Below, piece after piece: positions 1-8,143 of a stretch of 33,710 bases of DNA. The notes under the pieces were generated by a model, which searched no databases, was not told where the DNA came from, and saw only the letters and a program-made list of their open reading frames with translations. Positions within the stretch are counted from its first letter, which is position 1, and each line of letters opens with the position of its first letter. The translations under genes were made by a program, and so were the position numbers. Source of the DNA: an uncultured Oscillospiraceae bacterium (GTDB taxonomy: Bacteria; Bacillota; Clostridia; Oscillospirales; Ruminococcaceae); assembly GCA_949298535.1 (NCBI GenBank), contig CASFXA010000144.1:1-33710 (forward strand), read 5' to 3'.

Positions 1-166
1 GTTCGATTACAGCGTTCAGTCTGTCAACGATAAGTCCCGTCCCAACTGGAAGAGCAAGGTTTCCGATGAGCTGCTGAAGATCTATGGCGGCACCGTGGAC
101 ATCGACACCGGCCTTGCCAACATCAACACCATTATTAACGACGCCATTGCCGACGCTGCCGGCTGA
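1..166 (+). CDS. ABC transporter sugar-binding protein, C-terminal fragment
   Basis: An open frame enters from the left edge (first full codon at base 2) and stops with TGA at 164-166. Only the last 54 residues are present, ending in a helical stretch rich in Asn, Ile and Ala. Nothing in the fragment identifies a family by itself. The assignment rests on position: it lies directly upstream of two sugar-type ABC permeases, where group 1 carbohydrate ABC systems carry the extracellular solute-binding lipoprotein. The role would then be capture of an oligosaccharide, probably an alpha-galactoside given the GH36 enzyme downstream. Confidence 0.7.
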   Translation, partial: FDYSVQSVNDKSRPNWKSKVSDELLKIYGGTVDIDTGLANINTIINDAIADAAG

Positions 167-189
167 GCCCCCTGACAGGGGAAAGAAGG

Positions 190-218
190 TCCGGGCAGGG
201 GAGAGGCCCCCGCCCGGA
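190..218 (+). other. Intergenic hairpin between binding protein and permease
   Basis: A 7-bp stem (190-196 with 212-218) continues through a G4/C4 inner stem (198-201 with 207-210). No T-tract follows, so it is not a typical intrinsic terminator. Hairpins at this place in binding-protein-dependent operons are known to protect the upstream mRNA or lower permease expression. That role is inferred here. Confidence 0.5.
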
Positions 219-249
219 TCACGCGCTGTGAGAGGAGGAAAGAGCTTTT

Positions 250-1137
250 ATGTTCCATAAACAATCTCTGGCGGAGAAGCGGGAACAGCGCTGGGCATAC
301 ATCATGATCGCGCCCACCATCATCGGCCTGCTGATCCTCAACTATTATCCCTTGGTGGATACCATTCGCCTGAGCTTTTCCAAAACCCAGACCTTCGGAA
401 AATCCACTTTCTGCGGCCTGGAAAACTACATCGATATGTTTTCTACCCCTGAGTTCTGGAAAGCGACCTGGAACACCATTTGGTTCTGTGTGCTGACTGT
501 GCCGGTGGGGATCGCCATCGCTTTGCTGGTGGCGCTGCTGCTCAATGCGAAGGTAAAATTCAAATCCGGCTTCCGGGCCATCTATTTCCTGCCTATGGTG
601 GTGGCGCCTGCCGCTATCGCCATGGTGTGGCGCTGGATGTTCAACGGTCAATACGGCATTATCAACACCATCCTGGGGCGTCAGGTTAACTGGCTGACAG
701 ATTCCACCACCGCTCTGGTGGCCTGCGCGGTGGTGGCGATCTGGAGCTCTGTGGGCTATGACGCGGTGCTGCTGCTGTCCGGCTTGCAGAATATCTCCAA
801 GAGCTACTATGAGGCTGCCGACATCGACGGCGCCAGCAAGGTGCGGCAATTCTTTGCCATCACCCTGCCCATGATCTCCCCCACCTTGTTTGTGACTCTC
901 ATCATGCGGATGATGGCGTCCCTGAAGGTGTATGATTTGATCTATATGATGATCGATACCACCAACCCGGTGCTGCCGGAGGTTCAGAGCCTGATGTATC
1001 TGTTCTATCGGGAGGCTTTCGTGGCCGGCAATAAGGGCTATGCAGCCGCCATTTGTATGTGGACCATTCTGCTGATTGGCATTGTGACCATTGTGCAGTT
1101 TATTGGTCAGAAAAAATGGGTCAACTACGACGTGTAA
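250..1137 (+). CDS. Carbohydrate ABC transporter permease (MalF/UgpA type)
   Basis: A 295-residue integral membrane protein forming one half of the membrane channel of a sugar importer. A hydrophobic segment at about residues 15-40 is followed by further membrane spans. The cytoplasmic EAA loop, which contacts the ATPase, is visible near residues 190-210 (YYEAADIDGASKVRQFF, then ITLPMISPT). The length is normal for the MalF/UgpA-like subunits of group 1 carbohydrate systems. The start follows a GGAGG about 11 bases upstream. The second permease begins 12 bp after its stop, so the two are surely co-transcribed. The substrate cannot be read from the permease, but the GH36 enzyme downstream points to raffinose- or melibiose-type alpha-galactosides. 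No ATPase gene is seen in the visible part of the cassette. Confidence 0.93.
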   Translation: MFHKQSLAEKREQRWAYIMIAPTIIGLLILNYYPLVDTIRLSFSKTQTFGKSTFCGLENYIDMFSTPEFWKATWNTIWFCVLTVPVGIAIALLVALLLNAKVKFKSGFRAIYFLPMVVAPAAIAMVWRWMFNGQYGIINTILGRQVNWLTDSTTALVACAVVAIWSSVGYDAVLLLSGLQNISKSYYEAADIDGASKVRQFFAITLPMISPTLFVTLIMRMMASLKVYDLIYMMIDTTNPVLPEVQSLMYLFYREAFVAGNKGYAAAICMWTILLIGIVTIVQFIGQKKWVNYDV

Positions 1138-1149
1138 GGAGGCTTTCCC

Positions 1150-1992
1150 ATGCGTAAAGAACAGTCCCTGCGGCGCAGCCGGATCGCGGGGAAGTTTCTC
1201 ACCTATTTCTTTCTCATTGTGGGTTCCATTGTGATGATCTTCCCTTTCCTGTGGATGGTCCTCACCAGCCTGAAAACCCTGGCGGAGAGTATGCAGGTGC
1301 CCCCCACCATCTTCCCCGCCCAGCCGGTGTTTGAAAACTTCAGCTATGCGGTCACCAGCCTGCCCTTCGCCAACCTGTACATCAACACCATCCTGCTCAT
1401 CTTCTTCCGGGTGGTGTGCGCGGTGGCTTTCAGCTCCATGGCCGGCTATGCCTTCGCCAAGCTGAACTTCCGGTTTAAAAATCTTTTGTTTGCGCTGATT
1501 CTGGTGCAGATGATGATGCCCAGCCAGATTTTTGTGATTCCCCAGTATCAGATCCTGGCCAAATTCAGCCTCACCAACAGCATTTTCGCTCTGGTGTTCC
1601 CCGGTTTGGTGAGCGCCTTCGGCACCTTCTTTCTGCGGCAGTCCTATATGGGCATTCCAAAGGAGATCGGCGAGGCGGCCTATTTGGACGGCTGTACCCA
1701 TTGGCAGACCTTTATTAAGGTGATGGCGCCCCTCACCGGCACTTCGGTGGCGGCCCTCACCGTCTTCACTGCGGTGTTTGCTTATGCCGACCTGATGTGG
1801 CCGCTGGTGGTCAACACCGACATCAACATGATGACCCTCTCCTCCGGTCTGGCCACCTTGAAGGGTCAGTTTACCACCAACTATCCGGTGCTGATGGCCG
1901 GCAGCCTGTTGGCTATGATCCCCATGCTGGTGCTGTACCTGATCTTCCAGAAGCAGTTTGTGGAAGGTATCTCCATGACCGGCGGCAAATAA
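1150..1992 (+). CDS. Carbohydrate ABC transporter permease (MalG/UgpE type)
   Basis: A 280-residue partner of the preceding permease. It begins with a basic tail and a first membrane span at about residues 15-40, then several further spans. The EAA loop reads IPKEIGEAAYLDGCTHWQTF around residues 172-191, followed by KVMAPLTG, as in MalG-like subunits. It ends in a short hydrophilic stretch with MTGG, common in this group. The start has an AGGAGG just upstream (about 1136-1142). Together with the first permease it should form the heterodimeric channel, energised by an ATPase encoded elsewhere, probably a shared MsmK/UgpC-like subunit as is usual in Firmicutes (inference). Confidence 0.93.
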   Translation: MRKEQSLRRSRIAGKFLTYFFLIVGSIVMIFPFLWMVLTSLKTLAESMQVPPTIFPAQPVFENFSYAVTSLPFANLYINTILLIFFRVVCAVAFSSMAGYAFAKLNFRFKNLLFALILVQMMMPSQIFVIPQYQILAKFSLTNSIFALVFPGLVSAFGTFFLRQSYMGIPKEIGEAAYLDGCTHWQTFIKVMAPLTGTSVAALTVFTAVFAYADLMWPLVVNTDINMMTLSSGLATLKGQFTTNYPVLMAGSLLAMIPMLVLYLIFQKQFVEGISMTGGK

Positions 1993-2015
1993 TCGCCTGC
2001 TCTCTTTCTTCATAC

Positions 2016-2059
2016 GGCAAAGCAGTCCTGGGGCCTTCGGGCTGCGGGGCTGTTTTGCC
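2016..2059 (+). terminator. Hairpin after the permease pair
   Basis: A 13-bp stem with two wobbles (2016-2028 with 2047-2059) encloses a GC-rich loop and is followed by CTTTCTCC rather than a clean T-run. It is probably a weak or partial terminator between transporter and hydrolase genes. Confidence 0.45.
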
Positions 2060-2142
2060 CTTTCTCCTGAGAACGGCAGGGCCGCCCAATACTGTCTGCC
2101 GTCCTGTAAAATGCGTGAATGTGTTATTAAAGGTGCAATACT

Positions 2143-4329
2143 ATGATCGAATTTGTAACTTCCTCCCGTCTGTTCAATCTCCACACCAACCATACCACCT
2201 ACCAATTCCTCATTGACCCCAATGGATTTTTGCTGCATACTTATTACGGCAGAAGATGCAGCGGGGAGAGCTTCGGTCATCTGCTGCGTCAGGCGGACCG
2301 CGGTTTTTCTCCCAATCCCCGGGAGGTGGATCGGGACCGGACCTTTTCCCTGGACACCCAGCCTCAGGAATTTCCCAGCGTGGGAGTAGGGGATTTCCGC
2401 GCGCCGGTGCTGGAGGTGGAAAATGCCGACGGCAGCTGTGCGGCGGATCTGCGCTATGTCAGCCATACGATCCGTCCCGGAAAATATGGGTTGGATGGTC
2501 TGCCCGCCTTTTATGGAGACGAAAAGGAGGCGGACACCCTGGAAGTGGTTCTCCGGGATCCGTGGACCGGCCTGGAAGCTACGCTGTATTATGGCGTCTT
2601 CCCCCAGCTGGATCTGATTACCCGGGCGGTATCCTTCCGAAACGGAGGAGATCAGCCTGTGGCGCTGACCCGGGCGATGAGCGCCTGTCTGGAGCTGGGG
2701 CGAATGGAGCTGGATCTCATCACCTTTGACGGCAGCCACACCGGAGAGCGGCATCCATGCCGCCAGCGGGTCCGTCCCGGCTTGCAGCAGATCAGCTCCA
2801 TCCGGGGCATTACCAGCCATCAGCACAATAATTTTGTGGTTCTTTGCCAGCCGGACGCCGGAGAAAAACATGGCTTGTGCTACGGCATGGCTTTGGTGTA
2901 CAGCGGCAATTTTGAAGCCAATGTGGAACAGGATCAGTTTGAAAATGTCCGGTTGACCATGGGAATTTCCCCCTGGCATTTCCGCTTTCTCCTGGCTCCC
3001 GGGGAAACCTTTACCGCGCCGGAGGTGGCCATGACCTATTCCCATTATGGGCTTGAGGCCATGAGCCAGACCTTTCACCGGGCCATCCGCCACAATCTGT
3101 GCCGGGGCTGGTGGAAGACCAGGCGCCGTCCGGTGCTGCTGAACACCTGGGAAGCCGCCTATTTTGACTTTGACCAGCAGAAGCTGTTGGAGATCGCCTC
3201 CAGCGCAGCTGAAACCGGCGTGGAACTGCTGGTGTTGGACGACGGTTGGTTCGGGGAGCGCAACGATGATTACGAGGGATTGGGGGATTGGTTTGTCAAT
3301 CCCAAGAAGCTCCCTGACGGCCTCACATTCCTGGCGGAACAGGTCAACGCCTTGGGAATGGACTTTGGCATCTGGATCGAGCCGGAGATGGTCAGCGAAA
3401 AAAGCCGCCTGTATCAGGAGCATCCAGACTGGGCGCTTCAGATCCCCGGACGTCCTTCCACCCGGGGCCGCAGCCAGCTGGTGCTGGACTTCTCCCGGGA
3501 GGAGGTATGGCGGGGGGTTTACGCCCAGATCAAGAAGGTGTTGGAGAGCGCCAACATCGCCTATGTGAAGTGGGACATGAACCGCAGCCTGACCGATGTC
3601 TGGAGCGCCGCGCTGCCGCCGGAGCGTCAGGGGGAGCTGTATCACCGGTATGTGCTGGGTGTTTATGCCATGCTGGAACAGATGATTTCCGACTTCCCCA
3701 AGCTGCTCGTGGAGGGCTGCTGCGGCGGCGGCGGGCGTTTCGATTGCGGAATGCTTTATTATACGCCCCAGATCTGGGCCAGCGACAACACCGACGCCAT
3801 GGATCGGCTGCTGCTCCAGTATGGCACTTCCTTCTGCTATCCCACTTCTGCGGTGGGTTCCCATGTCTCGGCGGTGCCCAATGAGCAAACTGGCCGCAGC
3901 ACTCCTCTTCATACCCGGGCGATTGTGGCTATGTCCGGCACCTTTGGATATGAGCTGGATCCCCGGGGCCTCAGCCAGCCGGAACGGAAACAGATGCGGG
4001 CGCAAATTGAGGATTTCAAGCGCTATTATCATCTGCTTCAGGAGGGGGACTACGCCCGCCTCACCGACCCCTTCCGCAATCGGGAGTTTACTGCCTGGCA
4101 GCATACGGCCCGGGACCGCAGCGAGGCCCTTGTCAGCGTGGTCACCACCATGGCCCGCTCCAACGCTCCCTTCTGCACCGTTTATCCCCGGGGTTTGGAC
4201 CCTGACGCTTTGTATCAGGTGGAGGGAGGCGGCAGCTTCCGGGGAGATACGTTGATGTATGGAGGTATCCCCTTGCCTCAGGGCGGTGGGGATTATCAGT
4301 CCTGGCAGTTCCATCTGAAAAAGATTTGA
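2143..4329 (+). CDS. Alpha-galactosidase, glycoside hydrolase family 36
   Basis: A 728-residue enzyme that removes terminal alpha-1,6-galactose from melibiose, raffinose and related sugars by a retaining mechanism. It has the full family layout: an N-terminal beta-sandwich (about 1-320), a TIM barrel (about 330-650) and a C-terminal sheet. Visible motifs are LLVLDDGWFG, IWIEPEMVSE, YVKWDMNRSL with nucleophile Asp478, and WASDNTDAMDR with acid/base Asp548. From memory, these numbers equal those reported for Geobacillus AgaA; Trp336 and Ala355 also align. No signal peptide is seen, so the enzyme is cytoplasmic and acts on imported sugar. The start ATG follows AAAGGTG. The gene lies between the ABC permeases and an AraC-type regulator, as in alpha-galactoside utilisation loci. 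No truncation is apparent. Confidence 0.96.
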   Translation: MIEFVTSSRLFNLHTNHTTYQFLIDPNGFLLHTYYGRRCSGESFGHLLRQADRGFSPNPREVDRDRTFSLDTQPQEFPSVGVGDFRAPVLEVENADGSCAADLRYVSHTIRPGKYGLDGLPAFYGDEKEADTLEVVLRDPWTGLEATLYYGVFPQLDLITRAVSFRNGGDQPVALTRAMSACLELGRMELDLITFDGSHTGERHPCRQRVRPGLQQISSIRGITSHQHNNFVVLCQPDAGEKHGLCYGMALVYSGNFEANVEQDQFENVRLTMGISPWHFRFLLAPGETFTAPEVAMTYSHYGLEAMSQTFHRAIRHNLCRGWWKTRRRPVLLNTWEAAYFDFDQQKLLEIASSAAETGVELLVLDDGWFGERNDDYEGLGDWFVNPKKLPDGLTFLAEQVNALGMDFGIWIEPEMVSEKSRLYQEHPDWALQIPGRPSTRGRSQLVLDFSREEVWRGVYAQIKKVLESANIAYVKWDMNRSLTDVWSAALPPERQGELYHRYVLGVYAMLEQMISDFPKLLVEGCCGGGGRFDCGMLYYTPQIWASDNTDAMDRLLLQYGTSFCYPTSAVGSHVSAVPNEQTGRSTPLHTRAIVAMSGTFGYELDPRGLSQPERKQMRAQIEDFKRYYHLLQEGDYARLTDPFRNREFTAWQHTARDRSEALVSVVTTMARSNAPFCTVYPRGLDPDALYQVEGGGSFRGDTLMYGGIPLPQGGGDYQSWQFHLKKI

Positions 4330-4369
4330 CGCAATACGGCCTGGCCGCACCGACGGATAGGAGGCATCT

Positions 4370-5242
4370 ATGGACAACTTTTCCTTTTCCATTTTTCCCA
4401 ATGAAAACTTTGTGGATCTGACCATGTATCAGTATGGATGGGAGCAGTGTGAGCCTCTCCATTCCTATGGACCTGCCATTCGCAACCACTATCTGTTCCA
4501 TCTGGTCCTCTCCGGCAGCGGTACCCTCCGCTCCGCCGGGCCGGACCGGGTGGACCGGGAGTATCGCCTCACCGCCGGCAGCGGTTTTCTCATTTGTCCC
4601 GGACAGGTGAACACCTATTGGGCGGATGAGAAGGACCCCTGGAAATACGCCTGGGTGGAGTTTGACGGCATCCAGGCCAAAAAGAGACTGGAGCTGGCGG
4701 GGCTGGATGTTTCCAACCCCATCTACCGGCCTAAAAATCAGCGTCTGAATCAGCAGGTGCAGCAGGAGATCTGCTACATATCAGACCACAAGGACAGTTC
4801 CGCTCTTCATCTGATTGGCCATCTGTATCTGCTGCTGGACGGTTTGATTCAGGCTTCCTCTTCCCGCCGGGAGCTGCGCAACCAGTCTCAGAAAGGGTTT
4901 TATATTCAGGAGGCCATCAATTTCATCGCCCAGAATTATCAGCGTGACATCACCGTGGAGGAGATCGCCGGGGTTTGTAAGCTCAACCGCACCTATTTTG
5001 GCCGATTGTTCAAACAGATGATGGGCTCTACCCCTCAGGAGTATTTAACCCAGTTCCGCCTGTCCAAAGGGGTGGAGCTGATGCGCAGCACCGATTATCC
5101 CATCACCCAGATTTCACAGCTGGTGGGCTATCCCAATCCGCTCCATTTTTCCAAGGTCTTTAAAAAGGCTTACGGCGTTTCTCCCCGCACCTGGCGCAGC
5201 GAGGACAGCCAGGTGGTAGCGACAAAGGAAAAGCAAAAATAA
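4370..5242 (+). CDS. AraC-family transcriptional regulator with cupin sensor domain
   Basis: A 290-residue regulator. The N-terminal half (about 20-160) has the AraC-type cupin pattern, including LVLSGSGTL and LICPGQVNTYWAD. The C-terminal 100 residues hold two helix-turn-helix units: ITVEEIAGVCKLNRTYFGRLFK and then ITQISQLVGYPNPLHFSKVFKK, closed by GVSPRTWR. The start has AGGAGG seven bases upstream. It begins 40 bp after the alpha-galactosidase stop and probably belongs to the same transcript. By analogy with MsmR and RafR it would bind an alpha-galactoside and activate the cassette (inference). A strong shared terminator follows. Confidence 0.93.
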   Translation: MDNFSFSIFPNENFVDLTMYQYGWEQCEPLHSYGPAIRNHYLFHLVLSGSGTLRSAGPDRVDREYRLTAGSGFLICPGQVNTYWADEKDPWKYAWVEFDGIQAKKRLELAGLDVSNPIYRPKNQRLNQQVQQEICYISDHKDSSALHLIGHLYLLLDGLIQASSSRRELRNQSQKGFYIQEAINFIAQNYQRDITVEEIAGVCKLNRTYFGRLFKQMMGSTPQEYLTQFRLSKGVELMRSTDYPITQISQLVGYPNPLHFSKVFKKAYGVSPRTWRSEDSQVVATKEKQK

Positions 5243-5255
5243 AGTCAATAAAAGT

Positions 5256-5303
5256 GAAACGGTGTGTCCCTTCCTGGAAAAGGACACACCGTTTCATTTT
5301 TGT
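5256..5303. terminator. Bidirectional terminator between AraC and LysR genes
   Basis: A perfect 14-bp stem (5256-5269 with 5282-5295) is followed on + by ATTTTTG and on - by a T-rich stretch. It separates two convergent genes and probably serves both. Confidence 0.85.
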
Positions 5304-5331
5304 ATGAGCAGAGAAAATGAGTACTGCAAAA

Positions 5332-6261
5332 TTAAAAAGAGCGATCCTTTGAAAAAAGATTTTTGGTGGTGTCAATAAAATTTCGGACCACAGTGGATAG
5401 TACGTTTCCTTTGGGATAAGCGATCACGAAGGTCCAGTAGGCTTCATACCAATCTTCCAGATAGCAGAAAAAGGGTTCGCGGGGACACCGGAACAGCTGA
5501 ATATAGCTTTCTGGCAGAAGGGTCATCCCCAGTCCCACAGAGGCAAATCGCAACGCTGTCTGTACGCTGCTGGTGACCAAGGTAACGTCAGGTTCGATTC
5601 CCGCTTTCTCTAAAATGAGATTGGAAATTTGCCGCACCCGTTGGCCTGGAAAAGACAGAATGAACTTTTCTGTTCCCGCTTTTGTCAAATCCAGATAAGG
5701 ATATTTTTCATCTTGTTTGTAGTATGCCTCTTTGGCCAAGGGATGCCCTTGAGCGAAAGCAAGCACATACCGATCCTTACAGATGATTTCATATTCTGCC
5801 TGAATACTTTTCAGCGGCAGATGCATTAGGCTGATGTCCACTTCGCTGTTTTCCAGCAAAGACTCCAGCTTTTCCGAAGATCCCTCGGTGATAAGAACAT
5901 CCACGTTGGGGTATTTCCTTTGAAAAAGGGGCAGCACCTCTGGCAATACCAGAGATCCAATATGGACAGAGGTGCCGATTTTCAGTCGCCCCTTTTGCAT
6001 TTTGTTGATTTCGCAAAGTTCCTGCTCAAAGTTTTCCTGGAGATTGACCATTTTGTGGATCATCTGAATGTAGTATTCACCGGCATAGGTGGGAACCAAT
6101 CCATTTTTGTTGCGGGTGAATAATTCCACTCCCAGTTGTGCTTCCAGCCTGGATAAAAACAAGCTGAGCGCTGGCTGTGTCAGATACAGCTTTTCCGCTG
6201 CTTTTGAAATGCTTCTTTCCGATGCAAGGGCCAAAACGTAGATCCATTCTTTGTTGTTCAT
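5332..6261 (-). CDS. LysR-family transcriptional regulator
   Basis: A 309-residue regulator counted from the ATG at 6261. A GTG 13 codons upstream would lengthen it, but the LysR domain normally begins right at MNNKEWIYVLALASE and a GGTGGGG lies before the ATG. Residues 1-60 form the winged helix-turn-helix (ISKAAEKLYLTQPALSLFLSRLE). Residues of about 85-295 form the periplasmic-binding-protein-like effector domain (KIGTSVHIGSLVLPEVLPLF). It is the last gene of a four-gene minus-strand run with a transporter and two hydrolases. LysR regulators usually control an adjacent catabolic operon in response to a pathway metabolite, so this one probably controls that run. The effector is unknown. Confidence 0.92.
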   Translation of the reverse strand: MNNKEWIYVLALASERSISKAAEKLYLTQPALSLFLSRLEAQLGVELFTRNKNGLVPTYAGEYYIQMIHKMVNLQENFEQELCEINKMQKGRLKIGTSVHIGSLVLPEVLPLFQRKYPNVDVLITEGSSEKLESLLENSEVDISLMHLPLKSIQAEYEIICKDRYVLAFAQGHPLAKEAYYKQDEKYPYLDLTKAGTEKFILSFPGQRVRQISNLILEKAGIEPDVTLVTSSVQTALRFASVGLGMTLLPESYIQLFRCPREPFFCYLEDWYEAYWTFVIAYPKGNVLSTVVRNFIDTTKNLFSKDRSF

Positions 6262-6332
6262 CCTGTGTTCCCCACCATCTGCTGCAATTTGATTTTGCAC
6301 TTCAAAAGCGCTGACGAGCCGGTACTGAGGCT

Positions 6333-7196
6333 TTATGCCGTTGCCTCTCTTGTTTCCATGAGGCTGTTTGCCTTTCGCACAAATTTTGCCAGACGGTCGT
6401 TGAATTTTTCTGATTCATAAAGGAACATCAGATGACCGCTCTCGAAAAATTCGTTTACTTCGCTGTAACCGGATACCTCCCCGGCGAATTTGTGAGCCAT
6501 CTCCAACCCGTAGGCTTTGGACTGCGCGCCGAAAACCGCAAAAGGGACGGTGATTTCCTTGAGATGCTGCATATTGTTGGTGTGACAGAAATCATAGTGC
6601 AGTTCCAGAGCGTTCCACGGCATGGTTTTTTTACATTCCTCTTCCACCCAAGCCTTTGTCTGTTCGTCCATCTCTCCGTTGCAGGAGATTCTCTGGATGA
6701 AAGAACCGAAGAACTTTTCCTGGTCGTAATACAGCGGCAGATAGGTGCAAAACCAGTTGTCTACATTATATCCCTTTCCCCGGTGACGATTCCAGTCTTC
6801 GCCGGAAAAAGGATACAGAGACCCATCCATGACGACTAATCCGCTTAAGCGGTACTGATGAAATTCGCTGGCATAGGTTACGACAGTAGAGGCGGCCAAT
6901 GACCAGCCCAACAGAACGACATGATCCAGTTGCAGATATTCAATCAGTTCTTTGATGTCCTGGGCGTGACGCTTGAGGTTGTTCCCTCCGGCCGTTTTGG
7001 AAGAATACCCCTGACCTCGCGGATCCATGGTGATAACGCGAAAATTTTTGGAGAGAGCTTCTGCATTTTTTTCAAAGAATTTGGTGGTACACAGAAAACC
7101 CGGCACCATTACAATAGCGGCGCCTTCGCCTCTGTCCTCAAAATAAATATGCGCGTGATCGGAGGTGGTAAAAAAGTTTTTTTCTGTTATTTTCAT
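6333..7196 (-). CDS. Alpha/beta-fold hydrolase
   Basis: A 287-residue cytoplasmic enzyme with the alpha/beta hydrolase pattern. An oxyanion-side motif VPGFLC is at about 31-36, followed by MDPRGQGYS at 57-65. The nucleophile elbow GWSLAAS places Ser99 as the catalytic serine, and His255 lies in SGHLMFL. The acidic residue normally found after strand 7 is not obvious (FGAQSKAYG); Asp in VVMDGS after strand 6 may take that role. There is no signal peptide. It starts 2 bp downstream of the metallo-hydrolase stop, which indicates tight translational coupling. Such enzymes cleave esters, lactones or C-C bonds, and the substrate cannot be read from the sequence. The pairing with a carboxylate transporter and an MBL enzyme suggests lactone or ester catabolism (inference). 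Confidence 0.9.
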   Translation of the reverse strand: MKITEKNFFTTSDHAHIYFEDRGEGAAIVMVPGFLCTTKFFEKNAEALSKNFRVITMDPRGQGYSSKTAGGNNLKRHAQDIKELIEYLQLDHVVLLGWSLAASTVVTYASEFHQYRLSGLVVMDGSLYPFSGEDWNRHRGKGYNVDNWFCTYLPLYYDQEKFFGSFIQRISCNGEMDEQTKAWVEEECKKTMPWNALELHYDFCHTNNMQHLKEITVPFAVFGAQSKAYGLEMAHKFAGEVSGYSEVNEFFESGHLMFLYESEKFNDRLAKFVRKANSLMETREATA

Positions 7197-7198
7197 CG

Positions 7199-8122
7199 TC
7201 AGTCCCTGTTTATCTCCATCGTATTTTGGCTTGTTGCTCTCACAGTATACCAGATTGACGATTCCGGATTATAATACCGGATTCCGTTCCTTTCCTGTTG
7301 CAGGAGCTGATTGCAGTCGGAGGCGATTTTCTCCAGCAGTTCCCATTCAAAATTCTCTTGATGCATAGGCACTACCGCTTTGGGAGCGATTTGCCGGATG
7401 AAATCCGTCATGGCCTCCACCTGTGGGTGATCGCGGTCTCCGCCCACATTGGTAGCAGCCAGCTGAATGAAGAGAAGGTCTGGCTTCATACCGTAATAGC
7501 AATGTTTCCTGAAATCCATAGCGATTTCTCCGCCCCAGATGAGGACGGTTTCCCCGCCCGGAAAGGTCAGCTTGTAGTTGCGGAAGGCCATTCCCGCCTC
7601 CACATCGTAGAGCCCTTTGAGCAGGTCGAAGGCGCCCTCTTTGTCCCGATAGAGTTTTTGTTCCCTGAAGGGAATTCCCTGGGCCAGCACCTCGGGGACC
7701 TTCTGGAGGGCGGGATCGTGCAGTCCGATGATTGTATGCTTGCCCCGGAAGGCCTCCAACCGGAAATCCGGCAGCTCCAGGCGATCCCGGTCCCCCACTG
7801 GTTGAATTCTGGAACGGAGAGGGTTGTATCCCTGTTCCATCATCAAGGATGCGTAGCCGTCATCAGCCACAATTACAATGCTTTCGGGGAATTTTCGGAC
7901 CATTTCCGGCAGATCCCGGGCATGGTCGAAGTGGGTGTGGGTCAGTAGAATATAATCGCATCCCTCTACCACATCACAGGCTTGTTTTTCGCCGTCGGTG
8001 AGATAACGCCGCCCTGCGTGGTATTGGAAAGGATCGGTTACAATGATTTTCCCGTTGGGCAGCAGAAACTCATAGAATGCGCCTCCGTGCCAGCGGAAAC
8101 GGAGTTGATTTGACTTTTCCAT
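7199..8122 (-). CDS. MBL-fold metallo-hydrolase (UlaG-like superfamily)
   Basis: A 307-residue metallo-beta-lactamase-fold protein. The metal-binding signature HTHFDHARD puts His62, His64, Asp66 and His67 in the site. Further histidines that could complete a two-metal centre occur in FRGKHTIIGLHD and VPMHQENFEWE. The protein opens with a beta-strand motif WHGGAFYEFLL and TDPF, typical of UlaG-like or YycJ-like hydrolases rather than of antibiotic-degrading beta-lactamases. It has no signal peptide and should be cytoplasmic. It lies 21 bp downstream of the transporter and 2 bp upstream of the alpha/beta hydrolase, so it is part of one operon. UlaG opens a sugar-acid lactone, and a similar reaction is possible here but unproven. 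Confidence 0.88.
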   Translation of the reverse strand: MEKSNQLRFRWHGGAFYEFLLPNGKIIVTDPFQYHAGRRYLTDGEKQACDVVEGCDYILLTHTHFDHARDLPEMVRKFPESIVIVADDGYASLMMEQGYNPLRSRIQPVGDRDRLELPDFRLEAFRGKHTIIGLHDPALQKVPEVLAQGIPFREQKLYRDKEGAFDLLKGLYDVEAGMAFRNYKLTFPGGETVLIWGGEIAMDFRKHCYYGMKPDLLFIQLAATNVGGDRDHPQVEAMTDFIRQIAPKAVVPMHQENFEWELLEKIASDCNQLLQQERNGIRYYNPESSIWYTVRATSQNTMEINRD

Positions 8123-8143
8123 CCTAACGGCACCCCTCTCTTC

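Noticed and set aside
82-4425. A 1447-codon open frame on the minus strand across the transporter and alpha-galactosidase genes
   Set aside because: It is antisense to three genes with clear family motifs. Its His/Gln/Gly-rich composition is the mirror of codon bias in GC-rich genes, and it has no motif of its own.
7199-8122. Antibiotic-degrading metallo-beta-lactamase
   Set aside because: The HxHxDH motif is shared by the whole superfamily. There is no signal peptide, and the N-terminal pattern and operon context fit metabolic UlaG-like hydrolases.
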